From Rotaria sp. Silwood1 (taxonomy: Eukaryota; Rotifera; Eurotatoria; Philodinida; Philodinidae), in the NCBI GenBank assembly GCA_905250075.1, contig CAJNOP010000009.1, forward strand, positions 3,305,581 to 3,369,580: a DNA stretch of 64,000 bases. Direction: 5' to 3'. The translations under genes and the position numbers were made by a program. Shown here one piece after another: positions 1 to 15,000 of this stretch. The notes under the pieces are model-generated. The model had not been told where the DNA came from. It did not search any database and saw only the letters and a program-made list of their open reading frames with translations. How positions within the stretch are numbered: the stretch's first letter is position 1; the number at the start of each line of letters is the position of its first letter.

Positions 1-37
1 ATTAAATATTTTAAAATAAATTTCATTTTTTATTTAG

Positions 38-3000
38 TTGAAATCTCCTCAAAATATGAGTCTCAATTAGTTGTACAAGCATCTCGTATAAATACTCTAT
101 CCAAATTAACATTTGGGGATTCAAAACGATTTGATGGTCTATTACAAGATATATTTCCTGGTATTGATTTACGAGATATTGAATATGAAAATTTACGACT
201 AGCTTTACATGAAGTTTATAAAGAACATCATTTATTAATAAATGATATGCAAGTAAGAAGCCATTGATATAGTTTTTTCATTTTCTATTATTTTTTCTTT
301 TCAATCTTAATAAATTAGATTCGTAAAGCACTTGAACTTTATGAACAACTTCGACAACGTATGGGTGTTGTTATTGTTGGTCCATCAGGTTCTGGAAAAT
401 CAGTTTTATGGAAAATGCTTCAACATGCTATGCACAGAACAGGACAACAAGTTCGAACATATGTTATGAATCCAAAATCAATGCCAAGAATACAATTACT
501 TGGACATATTGATATTGATACACGAGAATGGTCTGATGGAGTATTAACAGCAGCATCACGTGCTGTTGTTAAAGAGCCACTTGGTATTTAGAACAAAAAA
601 AAATTTTATATTGTTTTTTTTTAAATAACACTTGTCTTGTTTTTTTTTTTGAAAAGAAATTCAATCATGGATTGTATGTGATGGTGATGTTGATCCGGAA
701 TGGGTTGAATCATTGAATTCTGTACTTGATGATAATCGTTTATTAACAATGCCATCTGGTGAACGTATACAATTTGGACCTAATGTTAATTTTCTTTTTG
801 AAACACATGATTTAAGTTGTGCTTCACCTGCAACTATTTCACGAATGGGAATGATCTTTTTAAGGTTTTTATATTGAAATTTATAAAATATTTAAACGAT
901 TATTTATTGATTTTATTTAGTGATGAAGATACAGATGTAAAAGCAGTTATTCAATCGTGGTTAGCAAAAGAACCAGAGGAAACACGTTCATCAACTGAAC
1001 AATATATAAATGATTATTTCTTTGAAGCATATAATTGGATAATAAAACAAAATGATTTTGTTGTTGAAACAACATTAATTGGTACTGTTCTTAATGGTTT
1101 ATCACATTTACATGATGTACATGATAAATCATTATTTGCTTTGGGTTTAATTCGTGGTTTAGGTGGTAATTTAAATGAAAAAACAAAAGAAGCTTTTGCA
1201 CGTGAAGTAAGTTATGAAACGAAATGAAATTTATTTCATGTTAGAAATTTAAATGCAAAAAATAGTTATGATTTTTTATTAGAAAAAAGTTGGATTAACT
1301 TCTTCTATAGATAATTATAAGGCCTTCTACGTAATAGAATCCATCAGGTTGAAGCAAAAGGAGCTTTAATTTGTAAAAGAAAGCTTTGACAACTCTGTTA
1401 TGTTCAAAACACATAAATTTTTTTAAAAGAAATTTTCTATGGCATATATTATGATGTAAAAATTATAATTAAAGTTATCTTTTTACGAGAAATTAATTAA
1501 TTAAAAGAAGCCTACTATTATATCCGATGAATCTTTTCTCATGATAAGTTCTGTTGAGGAAAAAGGTTTACATATTTCTATGTCACCGAACAATAAAGAA
1601 TAGAATGTCTGACATTTTGATTCTTTATGCTCTTGATTTTCCGCTCCTTGACAGTATAGTGCGTTGCCCAGTGACAAACTCAATAGTCCTATATCTTTCC
1701 TATAACGAATACTATGTGTAGTTATGGATAACAGATGTCTTATGTTCAGTCACTTGATGAGTTTAGAAAACAGCAAGATCAATATGAAAGAATTTCTTGA
1801 GTATGATACAATATTGCTTTTCTCATTATAGTATATTGCAGATATGGGTCATTTTGCGAATAATTAATTTTTTTTCTTATATCAAATATGTTTATCGATT
1901 TTCATTAATCTTATTCTCCTTCTTATTTTTTAGATTTTTCGATTAACAGGTGAACATCCACCTGATCCAAGCAATTTATTATCAACAAAATATGATGAAA
2001 CAACAAAAAATTTAATGACATATATCAATGATGTAAGTCATCATTAATGTATAAACATTATTTTCTATTATCATATTCAGGATAAATCTGATCTTACAGT
2101 CGATAATTTTAATAATATATATGATCTACCTGTTGTTCGTACAGTTGATATTCAACGTTATCTTGATTCATTTCTTCCATGGCTAGATAATAAACATCGA
2201 AAACCTTTTCTTGTTGTGGGACCTGATGGTTGTGGCAAAGGGTAAAAATTTTCGATAATAAAAATTATTTTTTTTTTTGAATGTTTCTTATCTTTCAGAA
2301 CATTACTACGTTATTGTTTTCGTCAATTACGTTCGACACAAGTGACAATTTTACATTGTAGTGCTCAAACATCTCCAATACATGTGATACAAAAATTAAA
2401 TCAATCATGTATACAAGTTTCATCAACAAATGGACGAACATATAGACCAAAAGATTGTGAAAATCTTATTTTATATGTTAAAGATATTAATTTACCTAAA
2501 CTTGATAAATGGGGTACAAGTCAATTAATTGAATTTTTACAACAGGTAAATTCATAGAAAAAAAAAGACCAGTTTGAACTTTCTTTTTTTTTTTTAAATT
2601 TTTAATTATAAAAATTATTTCAATATTTTAAGATTTTAATTTATAATGGTTTTTATGATAATAATCTTGAATTTGTTAATCTTGAAAATATTCAAATAGT
2701 TGGAAGTATGAATCCATCAAATACACTTGGTAGACATAAATTATCAACACGTTTTACATCTATTGTTCGAATATGTTCAATAAATTATCCAAATGAAGAA
2801 CAATTACAAATTATTTATGCAAATTATTTACAAGCTATATTAAAACAACAATTACCAAATCATAAAATTTGGTCATCACATGGAAAAATTCATCAACTTG
2901 CTTTATCAATGATTCATGTTTATAATGAAGTATGCATGATAAAAAAAAGAAAAGAAATCTTGAAATATTATTTTTAAATTTTATTTTGATTTTAGTTAAG

Positions 3001-6000
3001 ATCTCAATTTAGTCAAGATGAACATAGTCATTATTTATTTACACCAAGAGATTTAACACGTTGGTGTTTAAGTTTATTACGTTATGATTTTTCATCCGTA
3101 AGAAATGATGCAACAGCTGATAATGTAATTGAAGTATGGACATATGAAGCATGTAGATTATTTAAAGATCGTTTAGTTGGAAATGAAGCACAAGATAAAT
3201 TTGATCAAATCATTGATAAAACATTAAAAACTGATTGGTCATCAAATGCTTTAAGTTCATTAAGAGGTAAATAAAAAATTTTATAGAGTTTCCAAGTAAA
3301 AATAAATATTACTAATCGTTTTTTTTATTAGAAATAAGATTAATAATGAGATATTTATTTTATTGAATAAGTAATGGAAATAGAATCAATGAAATTGCCT
3401 AAACTCATTCAAAATTTCTTGTAGTTTTATGTTGAGTTATAAATCGATCGACTGAACTATTGCCACTGATGACCACAAAATTTGTAAGATGTACCAGCTC
3501 GATCGATTCGATCAGTACCAGTCATGAAATTTCGAGACCGATTCCATCTCTGATCTAGTAGGGTCAAAAGTTGCTGATTCATAATTTGACAGACATGAAT
3601 TTAAACTCGACCTGGCTGTGTTTGGAAGAAACTATTATCGTTTAGCTAGTAGTAATAAGTCAACGAACATGTGTAGAATTTCTGACTATTGTTTCAAATT
3701 AAAGGGATTGGATTATTAGCCATTTGCGATTAATGGATTATCTATTCCTTTAAAATTAATCCTTGTCATTAAAAACACTTTTTTTTTGTAAGAGAAACAT
3801 TCTTCTACAACCGAGAACTCTTTTCCGTCTCTTTTACCTATAGAAAATAAATTCTTACTTGTACGAACCAGATTTTCGATTATAACAGAGATTTCTTGAT
3901 GTACCTAATGTTGAAAACATACATAGTTTTCATATCCAAATGTATTTTTACGCGAAAATTACTATATCAAGTCTCTCGAACTGTAAATTGATTTGATGAA
4001 ATTGCTATAACTACTAAGAAATTTCATTGTAATATTAATAAATAAATTTCTTTAGATTCATATTTTGTATCTTGGGTAAACAGTAGTAATCGTCGAGCAC
4101 TTCCACCAGCTGGTCGTATATTAACACGTTTAACAAGTAAAGATCTTGGGCCATTTATTGAACGTGGTATTACTCGATATCGTTCGGATTATCGTGATAC
4201 AGATGTATTTATATTTCGTGAAATTCTTAATACAATTGTTCGATGTGATCGTGTATTAACAACGCCTGGTGGTTCATTATTATTAGCTGGTAGAAGTGGT
4301 GTTGGTCGTCGTACAGCTATTGGTATTGTTGCATCAATGAATAATATGAAATTATTTTCACCTAAAGTTAGTCGATCATATGGAATAAAACAATTTAAAA
4401 ATGATTTAAAAGTGGTATGTTTGAGTTATTTGATTAAAAATTAGAAAAAACCAATTAGACTTTATTCTTATTTCAATAGATTTTACAAAGTGCAGGTGTT
4501 GAAGGTGAACAATGTGTTTTATTAATGGAAGATTATCAATTTATTGAATCAACATTTGTTGAATTAATTAATAGTCTTTTATCAGCGGGTGAAGTTCCTG
4601 GTCTTTATACACCAGATGAATTAGAATCAATTCTATCTCCTTTACGTGAAGAATCATCTCAAGAAAATTTTCGTGGCACAATGGTTCAATATTTTGCACA
4701 GAGTAATTATAATAATAATAATAAAAACAGTTTTTTGCATAATCCATGACGAATTCAAAAACGAAACCCTAATCACATGAATGATTGTGGCACTCGGTAG
4801 CTTTGCTGATTCTGTCTGTGAGGAGGAGGATGCATTGTGAGTATCGAGAAGAACATTAGAAGAAAAATTAAAAGTATACTTCTTAATTATTTAAATACAG
4901 CAATATATACTCTGACCTATGGATTATTCAATGACATAAAAGTCTTTCTTCCTCTTGTTAACATTAGTGACAAAACGCTGTTAGTAAGAATGTGGAACTT
5001 TTTCTTATTGTAAACCAATAAAAACAATAAGAAAAAAACACTCCTGAGAAAATTGTATACGATCTGAATCTGCGTTTTTCACTCTATCGATTTATAAAAG
5101 AAACTTTCGGTTTTATCTGTCTAGGATTCAAGAAAAGTCATACTTCTTTAATATTGAGTACTTTGATGGAAACATGTGTACAGTGAATAATAAGGTTGCA
5201 CAATTTGCCAAAAACTCCAAATTGAACGAAACTCTCAGAGAATGTCTCTCCACCGATAACTTCATATATGTCTAGAGTCAGCGCCTTGCACAGTGATTTT
5301 TCATTAAAAACACTTGTTATCGGATTTGACTTTCTCAGATTACATTGGTATTTGAGAGATGATACAGTTACATTTAGAAAAAAAATAGCATTCTTCTAAC
5401 AAGGAATTCTGTCTGACTGATAATATCCATTTGAACTCATATTGTAGATAAAAATTTTGAAAGGATTTGTTCTCATAATATCCTGCAATAGGCCTGAGAC
5501 TTCAGCAAAACGATCATAATTCAAGAAGAAAAATCTAATAGAAAAAGAACCCTTTCAGGATTTTCATCTGCACTATGAGTTCAATCTATAAGTGCAAGTT
5601 GAAATCATCATTTGGATGGGTTCTTTCAAAAGTCAAATTGCATATGGCCGTCGAATCTATGAAACAGTACCCACCACTATATGAAGGAGGAGTAATTTTT
5701 GTTTCTTTAAACTTTAACATTGACTATCAATCGTTTTACACAACAGTTATTTGAATATTATAGGAGTAAAAACAAATTTACATATTGTATTAATTATGGA
5801 TTCTACTCGACCAACATTTACAGTAGCATGTCAAAGTAATCCAGGATTTTTTAAAGAATGTTCAGTACAATGGATGGAAGGATGGTCTGAAAAATCGATG
5901 ATTAAAGTAAGAAAAAAGTGTAGTTCTTTTTTTTTTTTTTTTTTGAAAATTTTTATTATATCACATATGTTTTTTTTTGTTGCATTTGTTTAGATTCCAT

Positions 6001-9000
6001 TAATGTTACTTTCCAAAGATCGTTCTGATGAAAGTATGAAAGATGGTTTTACAGAAAAAATAAATTTAGATGAAGATTTATCAAAACTATTCTATTATAT
6101 TCATCAATCAATGGAAAAGAAATATTTAACACCAAGACGTTATTTAATTTTACTTGAAACTTATCGACAAGTTTATTTATCTAAACATTATGCCATTGTT
6201 AAAAGACAAAAACATTTAAAATCTGGTGTATCGAAATTAAGTGATGCAAGAAAAGTTGTTGATGATTTAAAACGTAATGCAGAAGTTAAACAAAAAGAAC
6301 TTGCAGTAAAACAACATGAGGCTGATGAAGCTTTGAAACAAATTACTAGAAGCATGGCTGTAAGTAAAAATTGAACGTAGAATGAACAAGAAAGAAATAT
6401 AAATAAAAAATTGAATCGATGTTATTGACTATTTATAGTAACATTAACATGAAAATAATTGCTTTCAGAAAAGAAGATATAAGGATAAATGATTTCATTC
6501 AGGATTCTCTGTCTCAGACATATGGTAGACCTTATTTGCTTCAATAGTTTGTGATTTCAGGCTTAATAAATTGTAAACTAGAGCGAGAATCGCTTGGGAA
6601 ATACGAAGTTTGATTTCTCAATGAACTGAACAGCTAAATCCAACTAGAAAGAATTCATCATTTTTTATATTCCTTCTTCATGTAGAGAATGTTTTGAGAG
6701 ATTGTGAGGATGGGTATGGGTGCTACCTTTCTATTAATCAACATATCTGACACACAGTTTTTCAATATGCAATCCTATGGCAATAATTCAATCAAATTGT
6801 CTTAACTTAATAGAAAAAAAAGACCATGATCTCGAATCATTTTCGAATTATTCTAATCTCGAGGCCCTCTCTATATGTTCAAAAGTGCTGAATCACTTCG
6901 AACAATTTCCTTATTAGACAATTTTTTGAAAGACAATGCTGATGTGTTGATACTATACACTATAATCTAAGATTTGAAATATTATTATTTTTTTGTCTTT
7001 TTTCTTTCAAATCTGATTGATTTATATAGGATGCTGGAACACAAAAAACAGAAATGGAACAACTTAAAGTAAAAGTAAACGACGAAACATCTTATATCGA
7101 ACGTCAAAAACGTGAAATTGATGATGAATTAGCTGAAACTCAACCATTAGTCGATCAAGCTAAACAAGCTGTTGGAAATTTAAAATCAGATACATTAGTT
7201 GAAATACGTTCATTACGTGCACCACCTGATGTTATCAAAGATATTCTTGAAGGTGTACTTAAATTGATGGGTGTATCAGATACATCATGGACATCAATGA
7301 AAGCGTAATTTCATTTGTTTAATTATTTTCATATCAGATTTCTTTATTTTGTTTCTTTTTTTGAATAGTTTCTTAGGCAAACGGGGTGTTAAAGAAGAAA
7401 TAATGAGTTTTGATCCTCGTAATGTCGTACCAGAAAATCGTGATTCCGTTGAACAATTATTACGTAAAAAACCAGATTCATTTACACAAGAAAATGCTGC
7501 TAAAGCATCACAAGCAGCTGGTCCACTTGCTACTTGGGTTTTTGCTAATGTTAAATATTCTAAAGTATTAGAAAAAATTCGTCCATTAGAAGAAAAACAA
7601 AATAAATTAAAGAAGTAAGCAAAAAATTAGATAAACAATAACAGCAATTAAAGGAGGAGAGTCATATGACAATGAGATCGATTCTTCTGTTCGAAATTGA
7701 GTTACTTATTTTCCTAATAATCAATTCAGATACTAGAATTTTACAGTTAGATCTCATTTTGGTTGTGTGCAGTTGGCCCAAACTCGATATTATTTATTTT
7801 CCATAAATTCATATGATGCAGTATTCATACGGCATTTTTCGCTTCAGTCTTCAGTTCTTTTTATTTGAATCACATATCAAATGAAATATCACACGTCAGT
7901 GAAATGGACACAATGTTCGTACATGCCAAAAAATATCATCTTTGAACGATATTCGATCAGTTTTGGTTAGCATAGACAAACTTTGTAACAAAAAAAAAAT
8001 ACAATATGCTTAAAATCAGCACAAAAGACTGAGTCGATTCATATTTGTCACGAAAGACTTCGACTACTTTTATTTTCGTCTAAAAATAAAACCCTTATCC
8101 TTCTCAAGATTACATCAAAAAATGAAATTATTCAAAAGCTCATTTTTCTTATTTTTTTATCTATCATTTTGGTTTTTTCCTAGTTTTCGAATAGTCTGGA
8201 AGTGATTTTTCACAGTCGAATTAACATTTTGACTGACTCTATTTTTGAGAAAAGTTTGAGGAGTACGGCTAAACTGTTGCACCTAGATAAAAATTATCGA
8301 AGTATTTTGTGATACATATAGAGTAACTTAATTTTTTATACTAATTTCAAATATATCACTGTTTTGTTAAGAAGTCTAATTCTTCTGACTAAAATAGGTC
8401 AAAAAGTTAATTGTTGGTACTCACGAATATAGTATTGCATCAGTACAAATGGGAGTAAAGTTACCTAACTCGTGAGTTGCATTACTGTGCCACATTGCTG
8501 ATAGTCTAACAAAACAGCTCATCGACTATGTAAACAAGGCTATTACTATTGAACAGCAGTATTAAAAACCCATATTTTCAAATTTCTTATGCGTTGTACT
8601 ACTAAAAAAAAAAGTACGTGTCTCCACAAATTATTACTTTTCACAATCTGTCCCTACTATTTGTTTCATAAAAAATCCGTGGATTGCAGTACTCGCGAAC
8701 ATTCTATGCTTGAGTAATGTGTCTTCCCCAAAAATTGCGTTCAGCACAATGGTATTATACTCTTATATTGTACATGTCAGTGAATAATTCTGTCTAAAGA
8801 AAAAAGGAAAAGAACGTAATATTATCATAATCCTACATACGATCCAATGAAGGAAAGAAAGAGATTTTATTTGGTATTTAGTTCGAATAAAAAAGTCGAA
8901 AAATATGAAGGATACTTTCCATAAAATCACAGCAAAGAATTCATCTATAGCAGATAGATAATATCGAATTTTGAATCAGTCGTGCGCAGACAGAGTAAAA

Positions 9001-12000
9001 TCTAGTGGTCTAATTCGAACAGAAAACAACTCTTGATATTCTAGTTGACTATTGTGAGAATAAGAAACTCAATTTTGAGAAGGAACCTGTCAAAACGTTT
9101 TTTTTTCTTTACTACTCGAACTTTATTTTAGGAGTTTAGAAAGTTCAACAAGAAAAATGGATGAATTAAGTCATGAATTAAAATTAGTTGATGATAAAGT
9201 TGAGAAATATCGTGCAACATTTGAAAAAACGACGAATGAAGCTCAACGTTTAAAAGTTGATTTAGAAAAAGCAAATGAAACAATTGAAGCAGCACAAAAT
9301 CTTGTTGGAAAACTTGAAGGAGAATTTCATCGGTAAAAAAAAAACAAACAAATATCAAATTTGATTTAAAAAAGAAAAAAAAAATCTGTATGTTTATGTT
9401 TTTTTTCTTCTCCTTCTAGTTGGTCAACTCAAGTTCACGATCTTGATGAACAATTATTAATTTTACCTAAACTTTCTTTATTATCTGCTGGTTTTATAAC
9501 ATATTTAGCTAGTCAATCAGAAGATAAACGTCTTGATTATATGAATCAATGGAAACAAACATTAAATGTTGATGAAAAATTTGATGTAAGAAAATTTCTA
9601 TCAACAGAAAGTGAACAATTAGGATGGAAAAGTCAAGGTTTACCATCTGATGAATTGTCTATGGAAAATGCAATGGTTATTCTTCGTTCACAATTATGTC
9701 CATTTCTTGTTGATCCATCATCACGTGCCACTGAATGGTTAAAAACACATTTAAAAGATAAAAAACTTGAAGTTATTAATCAACAAGATAATAATTTTAC
9801 AACACAATTAGAATTAGCTGTACGTTTTGGTAAAACATTAATTGTACAAGAAGTTGATGGTGTTGAACCAGTACTTTATCCAATATTAAGAAAAGATTTA
9901 GCTGCACAAGGACCAAGACATGTTGTACAAATTGGAGAAAAAATTATTGATTATAATTCAGATTTTAGAATTTATTTAACAACAAGAAATCCAACACCAG
10001 AATTATTACCAGATATGGAAGCGATTGTTAATGAAGTTAATTTTACAACAACACGTGCTGGACTTACTGGACAGGTGATAAAATTGATTCTGATATTCTA
10101 CTTGAGTTCGAATGGATTAGTTGTTCCTTTTTAATAATCTTTGAATTAATTTTTTTACATGGATATAAATACATTCTATTTGTCGTTTAATTTGAAGATA
10201 TTATCCATCAATAGACCTTTGTATTTACCATTTATAACAGTTTAAGTCAGATCCTTTGATTTATAAAGTCTTTGATAAAAAGAATTAAAAATAATTTCGA
10301 TACGTCAAATCCGAGACAAATTTTCACGAGAAAACGAATATTTGAGAATGAAGAATACTGTGCAATGTATTTCAAAGTAAATTGGCCTTCAAAATAGTAA
10401 AGCTCGGGTGTTCTATTATGAAACTTGGTTATAGAAAAAATTTCGAATCAATATTTCTTCATAAGATTTTTCTGCTAATACTGAGCTACAAGTCGAAAAT
10501 CTGTATATGAGTGAAAGATTAGCTCAATCGGCAAGTGACACTTGGGAACCTTTCTTTCCTAGATGATTGAAGCTATAATGAAGAGATTAAACTGCGGTTA
10601 GAACTTATTTTACTATATTATAAGTCTTATGAAATGACAATAGAGTTTTCATGATTTATTGAAGCGTAGTGCGAAAACCTAAGACCTTTTGTAAGTGAGC
10701 TAGTATATTCAAGATAAGTTTTGATTTCGGAATTCCGACAATCATAAGTCATATCATTAAAGTTGATGAAAGAATTATGATGAAAAATATATAGATGTTT
10801 TTGATAATATTGTTGTGCTTGAAATATAATTTCTTAGGCTTGTCCTTAAAGATTGCTCTTTTTTGGTTCGATTCATTGAAAAGTTTTGTCATCGTAAAAT
10901 TCTATGTTTTAGCTATTGGCAACAGCTATTCAACATGAAAAACCTGAATTAGAAGTTCGTAAAACAGAATTACTTCGAAAAGAAGAAGAACTTAAAATTG
11001 AATTAGCTAAATTAGAAGATCAATTACTTGAAGTAAATTTTATTTAATAATACTTATATTTGTGAATATTTTTATTTTTTAAATAAAAGGATTTAGCCAA
11101 TGCAACTGGTAACATATTAGAAAATAAAGAATTATTACAATCATTAAATAAAACAAAAGAAAAATCAGCAACAATAACTCATTCTCTTGAAGAATCTCTT
11201 AAACTTGGAGAAGATCTTGATAAAGTATGAAATTCAAAAAAAAAAAAGAAAAAGAAAATTCAATTAAATTAATTTAGGAAAGAAATGATTATTTACCACT
11301 TGCTAAACATGGAAGTAAATTATTTTTTGTTATATCAGATTTAGCCAAAGTAAACAATATGTATCAATTCAGTTTGGCTGCATTTTTACGTTTATTTCAA
11401 CGAAATCTCGAACGAACAGATGTAAGTGAATTTTTTTTAAAATTATTTTTTGCTTCAATTATTTTCTCTCTTTTTCTATTTTAGATCAATGTAAGTTAAT
11501 AAAATGATACTTTTTCTTTTATATAAAATAAATATTTATTTAAAAAAATATTACTAGAGAGGTTCATCACAAGATCGAACCTTATCTTTAGCAAAAAGTC
11601 AAATACGTATGGCTTATAATTATATAACTCGATCACTTTTTAAATCTGATCGTTTAATGTTTGCAATGCATTTAGCACATGGAATGTTTCCGAAAAAAAT
11701 TCCTGATAATGTAAAATACATGTTTTTCTTGTTTATTTTACTTTGTTTTTTAATAAACATAAATTTAGGAATGGGAACATTTTATTGGTTTCTCAGTAGC
11801 TGATGTTAAAGAAATACGAACATTACCATCATGGGTTAATGAAGAACGATCATATGATGTATCTGCATTTAAAGTGAGTATTCATTTTTTTATTGTTAAA
11901 CGATAGTATCTGTGTTCTTATTTTTCTTTGGTGGAACTAACATACATTATTCAAAGAAAAATAGTGTTTCTAAGTTTTTAGTTGAAGATTTTGCGCCCTG

Positions 12001-15000
12001 ATCTCCATACTTATCGAGGTCGGAGATTGACAAAAGTCAAGAAGACGTTTCCAACATCAATCTCTAGAAATCAAAGCATTAGTAAGCTGTATTTGTGACA
12101 GAGATGTCCATCGCGGCTGAAAATCTGCCGCTGCCGCGCCGCGACCTTAGAAAAAAAGCTGCCGCACCGCAGCCGCGCCGCGACGGTTTATAAAAAAATG
12201 TTGCCGCGGCGCTGCCACGCCGCTGCCGCGATGAATTATGAAATAAACGTGCCGCCGCCGCGGCGGTTTACAAAAAAGTGTTTCTAATCTCACTGCTGCG
12301 ACTATATTTGACCAGAGATATTGGTACTAGTCCATCAGATTCATTCAGTCTCGGGGTGTTTCATTTGTAAACCCTGAAATTCTATTAAATTCATGCAGTT
12401 TTTCAATGTTCTCCAAAAAAATCCTGCCGCTGCCGCGATGGTCTTTTAAAAACCTGCCGCTACCGCGCCGCTGCCGCGATGATTTTTAAAAAACCTGCCG
12501 CTGCCACTGCCGCCACCGCCATCGCGGCAGCGGCAGCGGCAGCGCCGCGATGGACATCTCTGATTTGTGATTCAATTTTCAAACGCAAAAAAGGAACAAA
12601 TATACAATTAATGTATTTACTTCATTGAAACACTAGCAGAGATGATATTATATGATTAGTAGAAGTAACTCGAGTACTGCAATGTTCTGTTCACATCTAA
12701 TTAGTGAATTAATTAAAACTTAATAGGTAAATAACTCTCGAAATTTATAATGAAGAAGTCTAAGAATTTCAAAATAGATTCTACACCATAAATTATATCT
12801 ATGGTAAATTATCAACAAATTCGAACTTCGGAATATTACCTTCCGAAAATCGATTTTCCAAAGGTGTCTGCTCTTTTATCAGAACGTAATCATTTGTTTT
12901 CCGATTATATCGTGATCCTCAAGAATAATTCGTAATATTTGAAATTAGCATTAGGACATTATATTCAATTATAAGAAAACTTTCTATTTCTATATGCGTA
13001 CTTATTCACGTTGCTGGTCACGAACAAACTCATTTTTGAGAATCCTAAACATGTTCAGTAAAAACTTTACGCAGATGTTTTGTAAACTTAATGGTCTTCT
13101 ACACAAGACACTATTTAATATTCAATAATATTGTTTGAACTTGCGAAATTTGTAAATTGAAATGCATACACTGAAAATCTTTGTCGTTTATTGTGCTATG
13201 ACTTTATCACTAATTTTTTTCAATAATCCCTCTGAGAAACCAAGTTCTATAGGACTCAGTTTTTCTAGATATCTAGAGTGACATAACATACTGTTATTAC
13301 GTAGGTATTAGCTAAGAAAAATGCTCGAACCCAGCGATATAAGCATTTTTATTTTGCAAAACTGCGTCGTCATCGAAACAAATTGCTCATATATACTACA
13401 AATGATCAATAAACGTTCCCTTTTTCCTTGCACTAATTAATTTACTACCTGTGTTAATAATGCAATCAATGTTTTATATCGATTAGCCAAACTCCAGAGT
13501 ACATCTGTGTACAGACAATTTGATTAGATGTTGCATACAATCATTTACGTCAATCGAACTCAAACAGTACTCTATAAGTTTAAGATAACTACGTCATTTA
13601 GTCTTGTATTTCTTTATTTTTCTATAATGTCATATTTATAATAATCAGAATTTTTGAGTTCCATAGTTTGGTTACAAAGAGTGTCATACTAAGTTTTTAT
13701 TTTTCTTTTAAGACGAATTTTTCTCAACTATTTTCAAATCTTCGTTTTGATGATGAATCATGGTCACATTGGAATTCAATCAATGATTGTGAATTACATT
13801 TTCCTGAAGATAAACATTTAACATCATTTCAACAATTATTAGTTATACAAGCATTTCGACCTGATCGTTTAGAAAGTGGAATGAAACAATTTTCATGTGA
13901 TTTATTAGGAATCAAAGATATATCACCTGAAACATTAAATTTAAGAAAACTTTATACAAAAGAAACAATTTCAACAGAACCTATTTTAATTATTATTTCA
14001 CCTGGTGCAGATCCATCAGCTGAACTTAGAGATTTAGCTGTGGAAATAACTGGTAAAGATCGATATTCAGAGGTAAGGTTTTGTTTTCTCTACTTGTATC
14101 TTGAATTAGTGAAGGAGAGAAGTAAATATTATTATTTCGAGAAATCGAAAGCACACACTACTAGAAAAAATTCACTAATGTATAAATAGAATCATTCTTC
14201 TCAAGATATAATTTTATCTTCATTCACATATGTTGTCTAAACGAACGCGACCTTCTATAACCATGATAAACATTTGTCTTTTAAGGGTTAAGAGAAATTC
14301 TAATATTTAGTACCAGTGTTTTCCCCATGTCGCACGTTTGCTAGCACTACCATCGGTATACCAACAGCAAATGCCGGTCAGAGGATAGTCAATCGTTTAA
14401 ATGTCAAACAATTACCGGTTTGAGTTCGGTACGAATCACATAGATTATCTAAGTTTTTGCTTTTGAAGGTCGAAATCGGTCTTCCGAAAGGTAGTGTCTT
14501 CCTATTAGATAAAACATTGATCAAAAGTTGACATAGATAAAAATGATTCATGTACTGAATTAGTTTTATATTTCTTAAATTATTATCTCAAACATATCTT
14601 AAATCAGTACGAAGTTTTTACTAGTTAAAATATAATTATGTTGATGTATTTCTATTTAATGAATGAGATATGAGCAATTTATCGTTAGATTTAAATATTT
14701 GTATCTAATTTCAGATTGCTATGGGTCAAGGTCAAATGCAAATAGCTCTAGATTTATTAAAAACGTGCTCAAGTCAAGGTTCATGGTTATGTTTAAAAAA
14801 TCTTCATTTAGTTACATCATGGTTATCAACTCTTGAAAAAGTAATTTTTTTTCTTATTGTCAAGTTTTATTCTGAAGTTTCGTTTTGTTTTTGAAAATTT
14901 AGGAATTAAATGCATTAAAACCTCATAAAGATTTTCGTTTATGGTTAACATCAGAAATTCATCCAAAATTTCCAACTATATTATTACAATCAAGTATTAA

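Noticed and set aside
4271..4310. Arg in place of the P-loop Lys in dynein AAA4
   Set aside because: Looks like a defect, but the same GRSGVGRR loop is normal for DYNC2H1.
9128..9358. Minus-strand frame opposite DYNC2H1 exon 16
   Set aside because: Antisense shadow of the coiled-coil exon; the plus frame is conserved.
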